Assembly: GCA_964036315.1 (NCBI GenBank)
Contig: OZ038480.1
Location: forward strand, 8,017,203 to 8,081,202
Direction of reading: 5' to 3'
Source: Acanthosepion esculentum
Taxonomy: Eukaryota; Mollusca; Cephalopoda; Sepiida; Sepiidae
DNA length: 64,000 bases
Numbering within the stretch: the first letter of the stretch is position 1; the number at the start of each line of letters is the position of its first letter. A program made the translations under genes and the position numbers. Under the pieces are notes generated by a model. It searched no databases and was not told where the DNA came from. It saw only the letters and a list, made by a program, of their open reading frames with translations. Below are positions 1-10,979 of the stretch, one piece after another.

Positions 1-560
1 GGTAGTACCTAGAATATCATGAAGTATATTATAACGTATATTTATTTACAGTATGACGAAGATCCCTCGTGTTGCTTAAAAACGGTTCTATTTGCAACAG
101 AGAGAACACGTCAGTTGAGCGGAGAATTTTATTGCCAATCAGCATAATGTCTGTCTAACAGCAGCAAATATTTAAACGCAATAATTGGCAATGCGTGGAC
201 AGCATTAATTAACTCACGAACAGCACTAATTAATTCACTGCTAGTTAGCAATTAAGATAGCAACAGAATAAGACAAGTTCTATTTAAGATCAACTAAATT
301 ATCAATTTCAAAGAGAAAGAAATTCAGTTTTAAACGGGCTGTCTTAATCATTTGTGTGTTTGTTTTCGAGTTTGCCATCAGTTATTCAGTAGAGCATCAG
401 AATAGAATGTTGGGGCTTTTATGGCACGGGCGGCCAAACTATAGCTTGTCAGGCGCAGTGTTTAACGTTTGGTTTACAGAAATATGTTTACGGTGTCCCT
501 TTTCTCGTCATAGTTAATATAAAAGTTAATTAAGAAAAAATGAAACATTATTATTATTTT
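1..560. other. AT-rich DNA, no gene seen
   Basis: No open reading frame with recognisable homology, no RNA gene and no clear repeat boundary. The stretch ends where a LINE 3' relic begins. Confidence 0.5.
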
Positions 561-564
561 TCCT

Positions 565-3500
565 TTGATTTCTCTTGTATACTTATTTTCATCCGGGTCC
601 CAACCAGAGACCTAAGGTTAGAAATGACATTATGACATTTTCCACTGAATATTTTTTGTAAAAAAATAAAAATAAAATAGCCGACGAGCAGACACATTTT
701 ACATAGATGAAGCCGTTCGTAAGGTGTGTGCTGTACTTGTGAGAAAAACCTTTTTGCTTTTCTTTAAGGCATGGGCTACCAGGTATCCCTTCAGTATTGG
801 TAAAATAGCGGTGTAGACTGGGTTCTATAGTCTTGGGTGGCAACCGGTCATGGAGAAAGTAACTTTGAATTCAAAACTGTTTGTAGCCCTAGCGTAGCAC
901 ATACTATACAGCTAAGGAAAGGATCGTTCGCATTGATTTGATGATCCTGACTACGGTCGAATAATGATGAATGATGATGATCCCTTCAGTGCTCCAACAA
1001 CAACTGGAATTACTGATGTCTTCATGTACCACATTTTTGAGATTTCCACTTCATGATCACTATATCTTGATAGTTTTTTTTAAAGATCTTCAACGACGCA
1101 TTATCATCTATAGGAACTTTCATGTTAATAAGAAAGTATATAATGTTTTTGTGGTCTTTGATCGCTATATTTGGGCGATTAGCTTTTATTATTCTGTCTG
1201 TGTGTATTGTAAAAATCCCATAAAATTGATACAGGTCTTATGTCTTTAACCGGGTCTGGGCGATGTTCATATCAATTTCCCGTAATTTCCTTTCTGTAAA
1301 ACCTACAGATTTTCCAATAAAGATATTGACCTACTCTTCATATCGAATTTTATATTCAGTGGAGTCTCTAATACAGTGCAACAGGTGACAAGATAGTAAA
1401 TTATTTCCGTATATTCATTAGAGAATCTACTCTTGGGGTCAGCACAATTTTTCATTATGCTTCCTTTGTAGCATAATTTTTCACTGTTTGCTTTTTAGCT
1501 AGTTCTAAATTCTAGTTAGCAATTATTAGTTCTGTATAGCAATAATATCACCTTCAGTTTCAGATTTTAACCCTGCACTACAAAAACACTGATAGGTATG
1601 TGTTTGTGTACATCAGACTGTTTGGCACGAGAAAAGTATTGACCATGAAGAGGTTTATCTTGCCATCGCTTCTGCATTTTCCCCATTGCATTTGCCCTCT
1701 TCCTTTAGGTTCAGGTTCTTTGCCCCTGCAGTAGGTGAATTATGGCGCTTATTTGCCCTTGGACTTGAGCTTCCCTTTTGAAGTTGTTGGCTTCCTTTAT
1801 TACTGAATAGTTTTTTAATTCTTTCATGTTTTTGACATAGATTATCACCCATTCTTCTGTAGTTTCCAGATATCTTTGAAAATAAATCATTGTAGTAGTG
1901 CAAGACAGTTCTAGTTGAACTAATCCTCTTCCCCCTTCGGATCTGGACACATACAGACGATCAACATCGGTCTGAGTACGATGCGTGTTGGGGCAAGTGA
2001 GAAGCGGTCTGTTTTCGCTTAATGGCTGCTATGGTCAAGTTAAGGATATTACAACTCTATTGCACTACAGAGAATTCTGTTTTGCGAATTAAACTCGGTA
2101 TTTAACACAAGATGCACACGATTGTAGTTAGTATTTCTTATTCACTCCTTCATTTCAGTCTACTGTATTCCATTTTCTTTGCTGACTCCCAACTATTTAT
2201 ACACTTCTTGCTCCAGTCTCCGAATCCTTGTAACAAAATCAAGATCTATGGTTTCAGTAATTCACGTTTACATAAATGTTACTTTTTACATTTATCTAAT
2301 CCGAAGTCCATACCGATATCACCATTGAAATATTTTACATTACTGTGGAAACCTTTCAACTCATTGTCGTCTTTGGCAAAACGTTTGAGGTCATCATATG
2401 GAATAAGTGATTAAAAACTTTGTTATTTATTTTGCATCCATAGCTATTACTATTTAGTCCATGAGAAAGGGGGACTAGAGACAGACAAAACAGAAAGGGT
2501 GACAGGGATTCTCTTTAAAAAGAAATCTCGTCGAATATCCAAAACATTGGGAGTTGCAATGCCTTTGATGTAATTTACGTCTATCGTGGGATTCGACAGC
2601 CCCATGCTAACATAGCGTGGGGCTGTCAAATAGTAAAGGACATTTACTATCACCGGGGAGACTTTGTATATTTCTGAAGCTTTAAGAATCCACGAGTGTG
2701 GTACACTATCCAAGGGTTTAAGATAATCTATCCAAGCTGTGCTGAGATTTCTACCATTGTTCCTGCAATTTTCCTGAATCATTTCGTTATCGATAGCTAG
2801 TCTTTGCAACTTATAAACCTCTTTGGCATCCATTCTGTTTCATTGAGAAAAAAAGGAAGTAAAATCAATGACTACAGACGTGATTAATCTATATATGGTA
2901 GACTAGATATTAGTTATTAGTTTATACTTTTTTGATCATCTGTTTCACCCATTTTTTGGTAGGGGATATAAAATACCTTCAGTGATCCATTGTCAAATTT
3001 CATTAGAATTATTCATTAGCATTGATAAGGTTTTTAAAAGGGTTTTATGAATTGATGACATGATAGAGCCAAAAGGTGGATACCTTGTCATTTCCTAGGG
3101 ATTTCCATTTTCAAGATTTTTTTAGAACCTGTCATACATTATTCTTCATTATAATTTTCAATTCTTGTGCACGTTTATCCCTAATTCTTGTTCTTTTTGA
3201 TCCACACTGCATTGAGATTATATTCCTTGGAACTATTCTAAATATCCTCTTAAAATCTTCCATAGATAATGGCTTTTTGAATTCTATAACTTCTTTTCTA
3301 ATTTCCCTGTAAAATATCCTACGTCTGTTTGAAATATCTTATTTTCTCCATGGAAATAAACAACGCTTTTTTATACTGTCCTGTTCTCTGTGCCTTTAAT
3401 TGCGGTTTTGGTTTAAGAATTTCTTTGATTAGTGGAACTTCATTTTAATTTTGTAATTCCGCTTGATCTTTCTTCTTTTCCGTATCGAAACATTTGGATT

Positions 3501-3660
3501 TCTTGAAATCTCATCCCGTATCGATAATTCACATTTGATTTCCTCAATATCTCGTTTTAATTTTACCTTCCAAGGTGGCGCTTTTTGTCTATTGTTTGAT
3601 CTTTTCCTTTTTTGATACTGTTTACCCGTAGCTCGCTCTCAAAGTTGTTGAAAATATTAT
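565..3660 (-). pseudogene. R2/R4-like non-LTR retrotransposon relic
   Basis: Remains of one LINE copy read right to left, in the expected protein order. Around 3060-3320 the minus strand encodes WKSLGNDKVSTFWLYH, the start of the reverse transcriptase (RT). At 2450-2833 it encodes AWIDYLKPLDSVPHSW, RT motif A with the usual first Asp-containing segment altered. At 1655-1960 it encodes SRSEGGRGLVQLEL and ends in KPLHGQYF, the post-RT linker of this family. At 575-1285 it covers the C-terminal region and 3' end. Stops and frameshifts break every segment, so nothing functional is made. The C-terminal part belongs to elements thought to carry a restriction-like endonuclease; the R4 assignment comes from memory of related proteins. 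A short unrelated stretch near 830-970 interrupts the tail. Confidence 0.8.
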
Positions 3661-3661
3661 C

Positions 3662-4190
3662 ATTATTATTTTATTTCCTTTGATTTCTGGTGTGTATACA
3701 TTTCTTTCCGGGCCTCGTCCAGAGATCTAAGGTCAGAAATGGCATCATGACATTTTCCACTGAGCAATTAAAACACAAACACACACATTTTACATAGATA
3801 AAGACCTTCGTAATGTGTGGGAACTTGTGAGAATTTTTTGTGTATTTCTTTAAGGCATGGGCTTCTAGGAATCCCTTCAATGAGTTTACTGGAATATTTT
3901 TTAGCCAATCCGAGGGCTCTAACTTCAACAGGGATTGTTGATGTTCCCATGTGCCACATTTTTGAGATTTCGATTTCAAGGTGCTTGTATTTTGATAGCT
4001 TTTTGAAGATATTCAAATATACATTGCAGTCTGCAGGGACTAACATATCAATAAGGAGGCATTTTTTGCGGTTTCTAATAACAGTGTCTGGGTGGTTAGC
4101 TTTGTTTTGTCTGTGTGTATTGTGAAGTCCCATGAAATTGTTACAGATCTCCGAAACCGGGTCTGGGTGGTGTTCATACCAATTATTATT
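3662..4190 (-). pseudogene. R2/R4-like LINE C-terminal fragment
   Basis: A second, truncated copy of the same LINE tail abuts the longer relic. The minus strand encodes NASLLIDMLVPADCN, then KLSKYKHLEIEISKMWHMGT, then ALGLAKKYSSKLIEGIPRSP, which is the conserved C-terminal domain of this LINE family. The nucleotide sequence matches 565-1290 on the same strand and 47765-48175 in opposite orientation. Only the last 170 codons or so survive. The fragment ends upstream at an (ATT)n tract that belongs to the SINE tail next door. Confidence 0.85.
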
Positions 4191-4279
4191 ATTATTATTA
4201 TTATGTTAGTGTCGCACATTGACGGAGACAATGGAACACTATTATTCGGACTATTGTTCTCATCTTTTTCGCCATATGT

Positions 4280-4326
4280 ATTACAACGTTTCGGCCGTTG
4301 TACGCTCCGGCCTTCTTCAGGTAGTT
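4280..4326 (-). ncRNA. hammerhead ribozyme-like motif in SINE body
   Basis: The minus strand reads CTGAAGA (4320-4314), one extra A, stem II GGCC/GGCC (4312-4309 with 4296-4293, 12-nt loop), then GAAA (4292-4289) and a minimal two-base-pair stem III AC/GT with no loop. H17 is T at 4285. Stem I pairs 4321-4323 with 4284-4282 (three pairs), then one mismatch and one more pair. The near-zero stem III resembles the dimer-forming minimal hammerheads of Penelope-like elements. Folded by eye; activity is unknown. Copies at 53.7, 55.5 and 61.0 kb are less complete. Confidence 0.55.
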
Positions 4327-4452
4327 GGAATGTCGAACAGAAACCTTTATTTCGCTCACTGCGGTAGACTGTTCTAGTTCCACGTGCCATGTCTAATGGA
4401 TATAATATCTCTTGTTAATTTCTCTATGAAAGTTATCCACTGCCTTAACCGG

Positions 4453-4510
4453 GTATTGAACTCACACACTTTGGGTCCTGTCACTGGATCTAACTAACGC
4501 CTTTATCCAC
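4453..4510 (-). promoter_or_regulatory. Pol III internal promoter (A and B boxes) of SINE
   Basis: A box TGGATAAAGGCG and B box GAGTTCAATACC, about 45 bases apart on the minus strand. Both resemble the type 2 Pol III consensus (TRGYNNARNNGG and GGTTCGANTCC) with a few changes. The same pair is preserved in the copies near 53.5 kb and 61.2 kb. Confidence 0.65.
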
Positions 4511-4517
4511 TGCGCTA

Positions 4518-4789
4518 TGTGTGAGAGTGATCACGAAAAAACTGATCACGAAGCTTCTTTTCTTTCAGCTTGTCATGCGGTCTTTCTTTATGCTTTTCCT
4601 TTGCTACAGTCACTGGGGCAATATTTCGCGCATCCAGATCCCCAGCCACGTTCAGGTGTCAGGAGAAATTCAGAAGAACTTATTCTTCTCAAGTCCCAGA
4701 ACGGCCAAGATCATAGCTTATTCAACACGTATTAACTCACTCACTCCTTTTTTTAATATACAGTGTATTGATATCACAGTTAGAATTCA
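4518..4789. other. spacer before AT satellite, no gene seen
   Basis: About 270 bases of ordinary composition between the SINE and the satellite. A weak open frame runs through it and into the satellite, but it has no recognisable domain. Confidence 0.4.
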
Positions 4790-6465
4790 GAGCCGTATAT
4801 ATATATTCATTACATATTCTTTATATATATTCATTATATATATTCATTACATATTTATTATATATATTCATATATTCATTATATATATTCATTACATATA
4901 CATTATATATATTCATTATATATATTCATTACATATACATTATATATATTCATTATATATATTCATTACATATACATTATATATATTCATTACACATTCA
5001 TTATATATTCAATAGATATGCTTATACCTATTCATTATATATTCATTATGTATATTCATTATATATTCATTATATATATTCATTACATATTCATTATATA
5101 TATCCATTTTATATATTCATTATATTTTCATTATATATATTAATTATATATTCATTATATATATTCATTATATATTCATTATATATATTCATTATATATA
5201 TTCATTACACATTCATTATATATATTCATTATATATGCATTATATATATTCATTATATTTATTCATTACATATTAATTGTACATATTCATTGTATATTCA
5301 TTATAAATATTCATCATATATGCATTATATATATTCATTATATATCCATTATATACATATTCATTATATATTCATTATATCTATTCAGTACATATTCATT
5401 ATATATATATTTATTATATATATTCATTATATATTCATTATATATATTGATTACATATTCCTTATATATATTCAATATATATTCATTACATACATATTCA
5501 TTATATATATTCATTATATATATTCATTATATATATTCATTACATATTCATTATATATATTCATTATATACTAAATATATGTATATTCATTATATATTCA
5601 TTATATATATTGAGTATATGTATTCATTATATATTCATTATATATATTAATTATATATATTCATTATATATTCATTATTTATATTCATTATATATTAATT
5701 ATATATTCATTACACATTCATTATATATATTCATTACATATTCATTATATATATTCCTTATATATATTCATTATATATACATTATACATGCATTATATAT
5801 ATTCATTATATATTCATTATATATATTCATTATATATATTCATTACACATTCATTATATATATTCATTGCATATGGATTACATATATTCCTTATATATTC
5901 ATTATATATATTCATGACATATCCATTATATATATTCATTATATATATTCATTATATATTCATTATATATATTCATTACGTATTCATTGTATATATTCAT
6001 TATATATATATATATATTCATTATATATATTCTTATATATTCATTATATATATTCATTACATATTCATTATATATATATTCAGTATATATTCATTATATA
6101 TATTCGTTACATATTCATTAGATATATTCGTTATATATTCATCATATATATATTCATTATATATATTCTTATATATTCATTATATATATATTCATTTATA
6201 TATATTCATTATATATATATATATTCATTTATATATATTCATTATATATATTTTTATATATTCATTATATATATTCATTACATATTCATTATATATATAT
6301 ATTCATTATATATTCATTATATATATATATTCATTATATATATATTCATTACATATATTCTTATATATTCATTATACATATTCATTACATATTCAATATA
6401 TATATTCATTATATATTCATTATCTATATTCATTACATATTCATTATATATATTCATTCATTTCT
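4790..6465. repeat. AT-rich satellite built on TATATATATTCAT
   Basis: About 1.7 kb of degenerate tandem repeats of 10-18 bases. ATTCAT blocks are separated by TATATA runs of varying length, with occasional ATTCATTACAT variants. It has long open frames rich in Tyr, Ile and His only because the unit lacks stops in some frames. The unit length is not constant, which suggests repeated slippage rather than one clean amplification. Confidence 0.9.
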
Positions 6466-6507
6466 TGTTCTTCTATCTATCTCTTCTACTTCCGTTAAAT
6501 TATTATA

Positions 6508-6859
6508 CAGGCTGTCCATAAAGTTCGTGTGCACTTTCAAAAATTATAACTTTATTTGTAATCTGTAAAACATGTTTTAAAGTTTATCGTACCTAGTTTT
6601 AAGTATAGCTAAAATAACTAATGTGATTTCAGGCATTACTGTAAATCAGTTGGCAAATATTTTCCGTGAACTGCAAAATGATATTACCCTTTGTACGACT
6701 AATGATGGAAGACATGTGGAAACTTAAATAAAATTTCAATAAAACCTTAAAAAATATAGATTTACTTCTTTCTAATCCTTTTTTACAAATTATTTCTATC
6801 GCAAATACAAATAAAGTTATAAATTTTTTAAGGTGCACACGGACTTTATGGACACCCTG
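6508..6859. mobile_element. Tc1/mariner-type MITE with TA target duplication
   Basis: A 352-bp element bounded by TA dinucleotides at 6506-6507 and 6860-6861. The terminal inverted repeats begin CAGGCTGTCCATAAAG on the left and, reading inward from the right, CAGGGTGTCCATAAAG. They continue for about 50 bases through an AACTTTATTTGTA stretch. The interior has no transposase. TA duplication with a CAG terminus is typical of the IS630/Tc1/mariner superfamily, so it must have been moved in trans. Confidence 0.88.
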
Positions 6860-6861
6860 TA

Positions 6862-6925
6862 TATATGTATATATATATATATATGCACTTTTTATATATA
6901 TTATTTATTTATTATATATGCGCAG
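6862..6925. repeat. (TA)n-rich tract
   Basis: Imperfect TA repeats directly after the MITE right end. Confidence 0.8.
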
Positions 6926-6972
6926 TACTTACTGGAAATCGCACAGTATCAGCGATAGAGCTAACATGGTTT

Positions 6973-7061
6973 CGTTGATGTGAGTTTGTGACCCTGGGTT
7001 TCACTCCATTTGTGATCGTCAAACAAACTCAGAAACCTAGTGTCACAAACTCACATCAACG
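6973..7061. repeat. short inverted repeat between (TA)n arrays
   Basis: Arms of 30 bases (6973-7002 and 7032-7061) match at about 28 positions around a 29-base spacer. The left arm begins CGTTGATGTGAG. Confidence 0.85.
6982..7030 (-). ncRNA. hammerhead-like motif with C3 to U change
   Basis: On the minus strand stem I is eight perfect pairs (7030-7023 with 6989-6982). The core reads TTGACGA instead of CTGACGA, stem II is weak with a 5-nt loop, GAAA follows, stem III is ACC/GGT and H17 is C at 6990. It lies in one arm of an inverted repeat (6973-7002 against 7032-7061). C3 is a conserved core base, so this copy is probably inactive. Confidence 0.45.
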
Positions 7062-7065
7062 CAGC

Positions 7066-7202
<137 letters not shown>

Positions 7203-7342
7203 TAACACTAAGTCAACACTTAGAGGCGACAGTCTGTTTCATGCTAGATGCAATCGTCAGGCAACCTTATATTTACACAAGCTCTATCTCTGATATTGAG
7301 CACTTTATCCCATAAATATAGCACACTTTAAGACTATATTTC

Positions 7343-7345
<3 letters not shown>
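7203..7345 (-). mobile_element. family D repeat fragment
   Basis: Matches the termini of the larger elements at 50.1-51.3 kb. It contains the conserved AACACTTAGAGGCGACAG block and the GATATTGAGCACTTTA block, joined here near 7262. It is flanked on both sides by (TA)n. Confidence 0.85.
7222..7265 (-). ncRNA. hammerhead-like motif, family D
   Basis: Minus strand: CTGACGA with C3 at 7260, stem II TGC/GCA with loop ATCTA, GAAA at 7240-7237, stem III ACA/TGT with loop GAC, H17 C at 7228. Stem I keeps only two pairs (CG/GC) in this copy. The 50.2 and 51.2 kb copies have a better stem I. Confidence 0.5.
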
Positions 7346-7397
<52 letters not shown>

Positions 7398-7402
7398 GTA
7401 TA

Positions 7403-7468
<66 letters not shown>

Positions 7469-7470
7469 GA
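7345..7470. repeat. (TA)n microsatellite pair
   Basis: Two TA arrays separated by TTAGAGTATATATATGTA. They directly follow the family D fragment. Confidence 0.95.
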
Positions 7471-7509
7471 TACATGTAGGACAAGATAAAGGACAAATAT
7501 GGAGCATTT

Positions 7510-8320
7510 AACAATCTAATATGTTTTATCTCTTGTACTTCTGCAAAATTCCAATCCAAGAAACCTGTAGAATAGCGCTGTAGATAGATTGTCCAAATAC
7601 TAATTCCTTTTACGTTATTTCCATTAATTTAGTTTTGTTTCAAGAATTTTCCCCACATATGTGAAATACACTCCTTTTTTATTTCAGTATGCTTCAGCAG
7701 GTTCGCCTATAAAAGATCTGATGACCTTTTCATCTGATAATTGTATTCAAGTATTTTCACTCTCTTGATAATTACGGTGGCAAGTTCCATCGCAATATTG
7801 TCGCTGAACGCAAGAATCGGGTAAATCAAAGACTACAGTATTTTCACTCCAGGCAGACGCTTTCAAGTCGTCCGTGCATTAATAGGAAATTCACAGCCAC
7901 TTTCTGCATTCCGTAGATGTGTCAATGGAATCAAACATCTAACAGAAATAAGAGGCGAAACTAATACCATTTGGAAACTAATTCCATTTGGAAAATACCC
8001 CTTTCCATGTCTACTTGCCCAAGTGGGTACATCCCTACCTGTCAGTTTCACTTTCCATGATCGCGTATACTCTTTCAATAACGACTTAATTTGATCTGAA
8101 ATACCCTGAATGTCAAAGTGCTCGAGAATCCAGAACCGTGTTACCATGTCATCTGGATTCTCGTACTGCATCCATGTCATGGATAAATGTTTCCTTTGTA
8201 TATTCACCCCCCCCACCCCGGCAATTTAATCTTGTCGATCAATAAGAGATTATTGATATTTCTTCTGTTCATTATCCTGCTGCAGTCTCTTTATTCTTCA
8301 AGAAGTAATGACTGAATCTC
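7510..8320 (-). pseudogene. R2/R4-like LINE reverse transcriptase relic
   Basis: The minus strand encodes RKHLSMTWMQYENPDDMV and RFWILEHFDIQGISDQIKSL at 7863-8216, a decayed RT motif A region. It continues with FSDNIAMELATVIIKRVKIL near 7750 and INGNNVKGISIWTIYLQRYS near 7600, which are the downstream RT and thumb segments of this LINE type. Several stops and frame changes separate the pieces. It is a different subfamily from the copy at 0.6-3.7 kb. A poly-C run at 8207-8219 lies near its upstream edge. Confidence 0.82.
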
Positions 8321-8738
8321 ATGCCAACATAAATCTCGACTGATATGATATCCGTCATTAACTTCAAAACTAATGGTATGTATGTCATTAGTAGATAGTC
8401 ACTCTTTTTTCATTGGTTTCGTTCTACATCATTAGTACCGCCCGTTCAAGTATTTATAGTGAAATCTAGGTAGGTGGTTCTTGGCTCACGAGGGTTTTTA
8501 TACTCTGCTCTACTCAGCGCAATGAGGACTTTAGATGTTTTCGTATTTACTCGTTTGGGCTTTTTCCTCTGGACTAGAAATTACGTCACTGGACGATTTT
8601 TTTTCAGGCTACAAGTGTTTTTAGTCCTTCCTTTTTTTTTCAAATTTTTTTTCCTGGACACATATTTGTTTTAATATATTTTTTATTTGCAAATTGTGTT
8701 ATCCGGTTTTATTTTACCAACCGAGTATAGTTATTAGC
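8321..8738. other. AT-rich spacer, no gene seen
   Basis: No recognisable coding sequence or repeat boundary. T-rich runs lie near 8600-8650. Confidence 0.4.

Positions 8739-8788
<50 letters not shown>
8739..8788. repeat. (TA)n microsatellite
   Basis: About 50 bases of pure TA. Confidence 0.95.
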
Positions 8789-8791
<3 letters not shown>

Positions 8792-8999
8792 TAACCCGGA
8801 TATAAGATACCCGGATATAAGAGAAACCCGGATATAAGAGATATTTTCTCTGGTCCCAAATTAGAGCCTGTGTTAATGTATATAAAATAGACAAAACCCG
8901 GATATAAGAGAAACCCGGATATAAGAGATTCCTTCTCCGGTCCGAAGTAAAAAAAGAAAGAACCAAGAACATCAGAGCTAGGTTTGCCTGGCTCCTTAG
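8789..8999. repeat. repeat with short AACCCGGATATAAGAG units
   Basis: About five copies of CCCGGATATAAGA in two clusters (8794-8840 and 8896-8930) between two (TA)n arrays. The right end (CTAGGTTTGCCTGGCTCC) resembles the hairpin sequence at 34.9-35.0 kb, so the two loci probably share a family. Confidence 0.6.
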
Positions 9000-9110
<111 letters not shown>

Positions 9111-9404
9111 ACATGTGTGTGTCTGTGTGTCCCTCCTCGATAGCACGACTAGATATGTATATTTGGGCCTTAATCTTTCTTTTTTAAGATCTTTCCTTAA
9201 ATACGCTAGATATGGAAGATTTAATTAATTTTTTGTTATCTCATTTTTTCAGCATCCTTACATTTTTCCGTTTTGTCGCAGTAAGGGAGTACAGAAGTTT
9301 TCAATAATTTTTATTGTCCGAAGCGCTTTCAGTCACTTTTTTACCCAATTCTCCTTTCATCCTGTTTATAATTTTCCTTCATCTGATTTTTATAAAAAAT
9401 ATTA

Positions 9405-9605
9405 ATATTATTGTTTATGTTTCTATTCTCGCCGTTGCTATTAATTAATGTAAAACAAACGCTGATTAATAACGAATTTCCTAATCAATTGTTGGATTTC
9501 CACATTAGCTCAATTAGATCCCATTTAAATATTCATGGAGACCTATCGGACACTATTCGGAACATACTTGTTGACAACACTAATATAATAGCATCATCTA
9601 CATGA
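9405..9605 (+). pseudogene. possible Penelope-like reverse transcriptase fragment
   Basis: The frame reads QTLINNEFPNQLLDFHISSI, which resembles the RT region preceding the endonuclease in Penelope-like or related elements. It is short and the assignment is weak. It lies 170 bases before a decayed hammerhead-like motif. Confidence 0.35.
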
Positions 9606-9772
9606 AAAAAAAAAGGCTAAAAATAATGGAAGCCTTATTTATAAAAACAAAAAACCAAAACTTAATAATATTAACTTTGAACATGGATACAATGTCTTGA
9701 CCGTGTTTTGTAAAATGAAAACATTTTATAAAACATACATACAACAAACTATTTCTTATTTTAACAGTTAAA

Positions 9773-9823
9773 ATATAATCCTTGAAAATGGCTAAATGCA
9801 TAGCCGAAAGCGCTCGGATAAAA
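9773..9823 (+). ncRNA. decayed hammerhead-like motif
   Basis: Reads TTGAAAA at the place of CTGANGA (9782-9788), stem II GGCT/AGCC, GAAA, a minimal AG/CT stem III, C17, and a four-pair stem I. Two core substitutions make activity unlikely. Confidence 0.3.
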
Positions 9824-9980
9824 AGAACACTCGGACAGTTTTTATATAGTTTATCATCCGAAAAGAAAAACAAAAATTATTAGTCGCATGAGAAATTGTA
9901 TAAAAACTAAATAAAAGCACCTAGTCTGTCTTATTCAATGAAATATGCATGAAAGGATTGCTGCCTAAATACACAAATAG

Positions 9981-9982
<2 letters not shown>

Positions 9983-10031
<49 letters not shown>
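9983..10031. repeat. (TA)n microsatellite
   Basis: Pure TA array at the edge of a family C element. Confidence 0.95.
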
Positions 10032-10034
<3 letters not shown>

Positions 10035-10870
10035 TACGAAAAACTAGGTAATCCATATGGGTAGACCCAAGGATGATAAAATCCAGAGAGCTCAATGTAA
10101 ATCAGGGGCTAATAATTTAAATAAAAAGAGACCACTTTAAGGTTCCATGTAATAAATTATTTCACCACAGCCCTTTTAAAGAACCGCGGATCATCAGACT
10201 TTACTTCCAAATGTTGAAACGAAAAATGAAAAGAAATTTACACATTTTGACGGGCAGTACTAAACATATGTAAATTAACGAAGTGAGAAAGTGAGGGGGG
10301 AGAGAGACATGATTGAGTGAGATGTAATTTAAAATTTCTATTCTTTCAAATTTAATATTGTTTGAGGAGGTCCAGACATTGACACATTTAATCGGTTAAC
10401 TTAACGGAAGTTATATATTGATATAGAAGGGAGAGAGGAGAAAAAAACCTAAACAGAAAAAGAGAGAAGGAAGTCATGAGAGAAAGTGTCACTAACTTTG
10501 TTTGGAATGAAAGGCTCGAAATAGACGCTGTTGTTTTGCTTTACTTTGAGAGTTCATAAATATTATAATGTTTGAATTAAATTTGAATGTTTAAACAGTC
10601 TATAAGGAATTTAATTTGATGTTTGTTAGCGATTTAAGTTTTTTAAAAAACTTTATTACAAAAACTTTGGGGATTTAATATGAAATAGTCGATTAGAAAA
10701 ATATTCATAGAATTTACATTAAAACTAAAATTTTATTTTAAAATATAAGTTTACTTCTAGTTGTAATTGATTATTAAGGTGATATCTCTATCAGTTTGAA
10801 TTTTATTCATGAATTTAATTCGCGACTATTTTTAGATTGGTAATTTCTCTTACTTAAAGTTTAGTTTTTA
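10032..10870 (-). mobile_element. family C interspersed repeat
   Basis: An element of about 0.84 kb. It begins GTTTACGAAAAACTAGGTAA beside (TA)n and contains a hammerhead-like motif at 10146-10203. It aligns along most of its length with both arms of the giant hairpin at 35.1-36.4 kb and, for about 200 bases, with 63270-63457. No protein is evident. It is non-autonomous, and its mode of movement is not visible except for the ribozyme-like motif. Confidence 0.82.
10146..10203 (-). ncRNA. hammerhead ribozyme-like motif, family C
   Basis: Minus strand: CTGATGA (10197-10191), stem II CCGC/GTGG with a longer inner hairpin, GAAA (10163-10160), AT-rich stem III ATA/TAT, T17 at 10151. Stem I starts T-A then G-C. 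In the 35.1 kb copy the second stem I pair is A-T, a change that keeps pairing. Confidence 0.6.
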
Positions 10871-10979
10871 AGTTAATATGGAATGATATTTAAAGGTAAT
10901 ATATATATTGGATCACATCTTTTGGCTGTTGATATGGTTAGTGGTGGTTCAGTTTGTTTTCCCTAAGATGCCCTTACAG

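Larger units (their letters stand above)
4188..4517 (-). mobile_element. tRNA-derived SINE with hammerhead-like motif (family B)
   Basis: A complete-looking short element read right to left. It has a tRNA-like head at about 4517-4450, a body, a hammerhead-like core at 4326-4280 and an (AAT)n 3' tail at 4203-4184. The head has an A-box-like TGGATAAAGGCG at 4509-4498 and a B-box-like GAGTTCAATACC at 4464-4453, so RNA polymerase III transcription is expected. Other copies lie at 53341-54180, 55425-55575, 58850-59180 (decayed) and 60665-61300. Retroposition would depend on a LINE in trans; I cannot say which. The tRNA of origin is not clear from the decayed head. Confidence 0.8.

Noticed and set aside
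4768..6521. 268- and 303-codon ORFs rich in Tyr, Ile and His
   Set aside because: They are read through the ATTCAT satellite and have no start context or domain.
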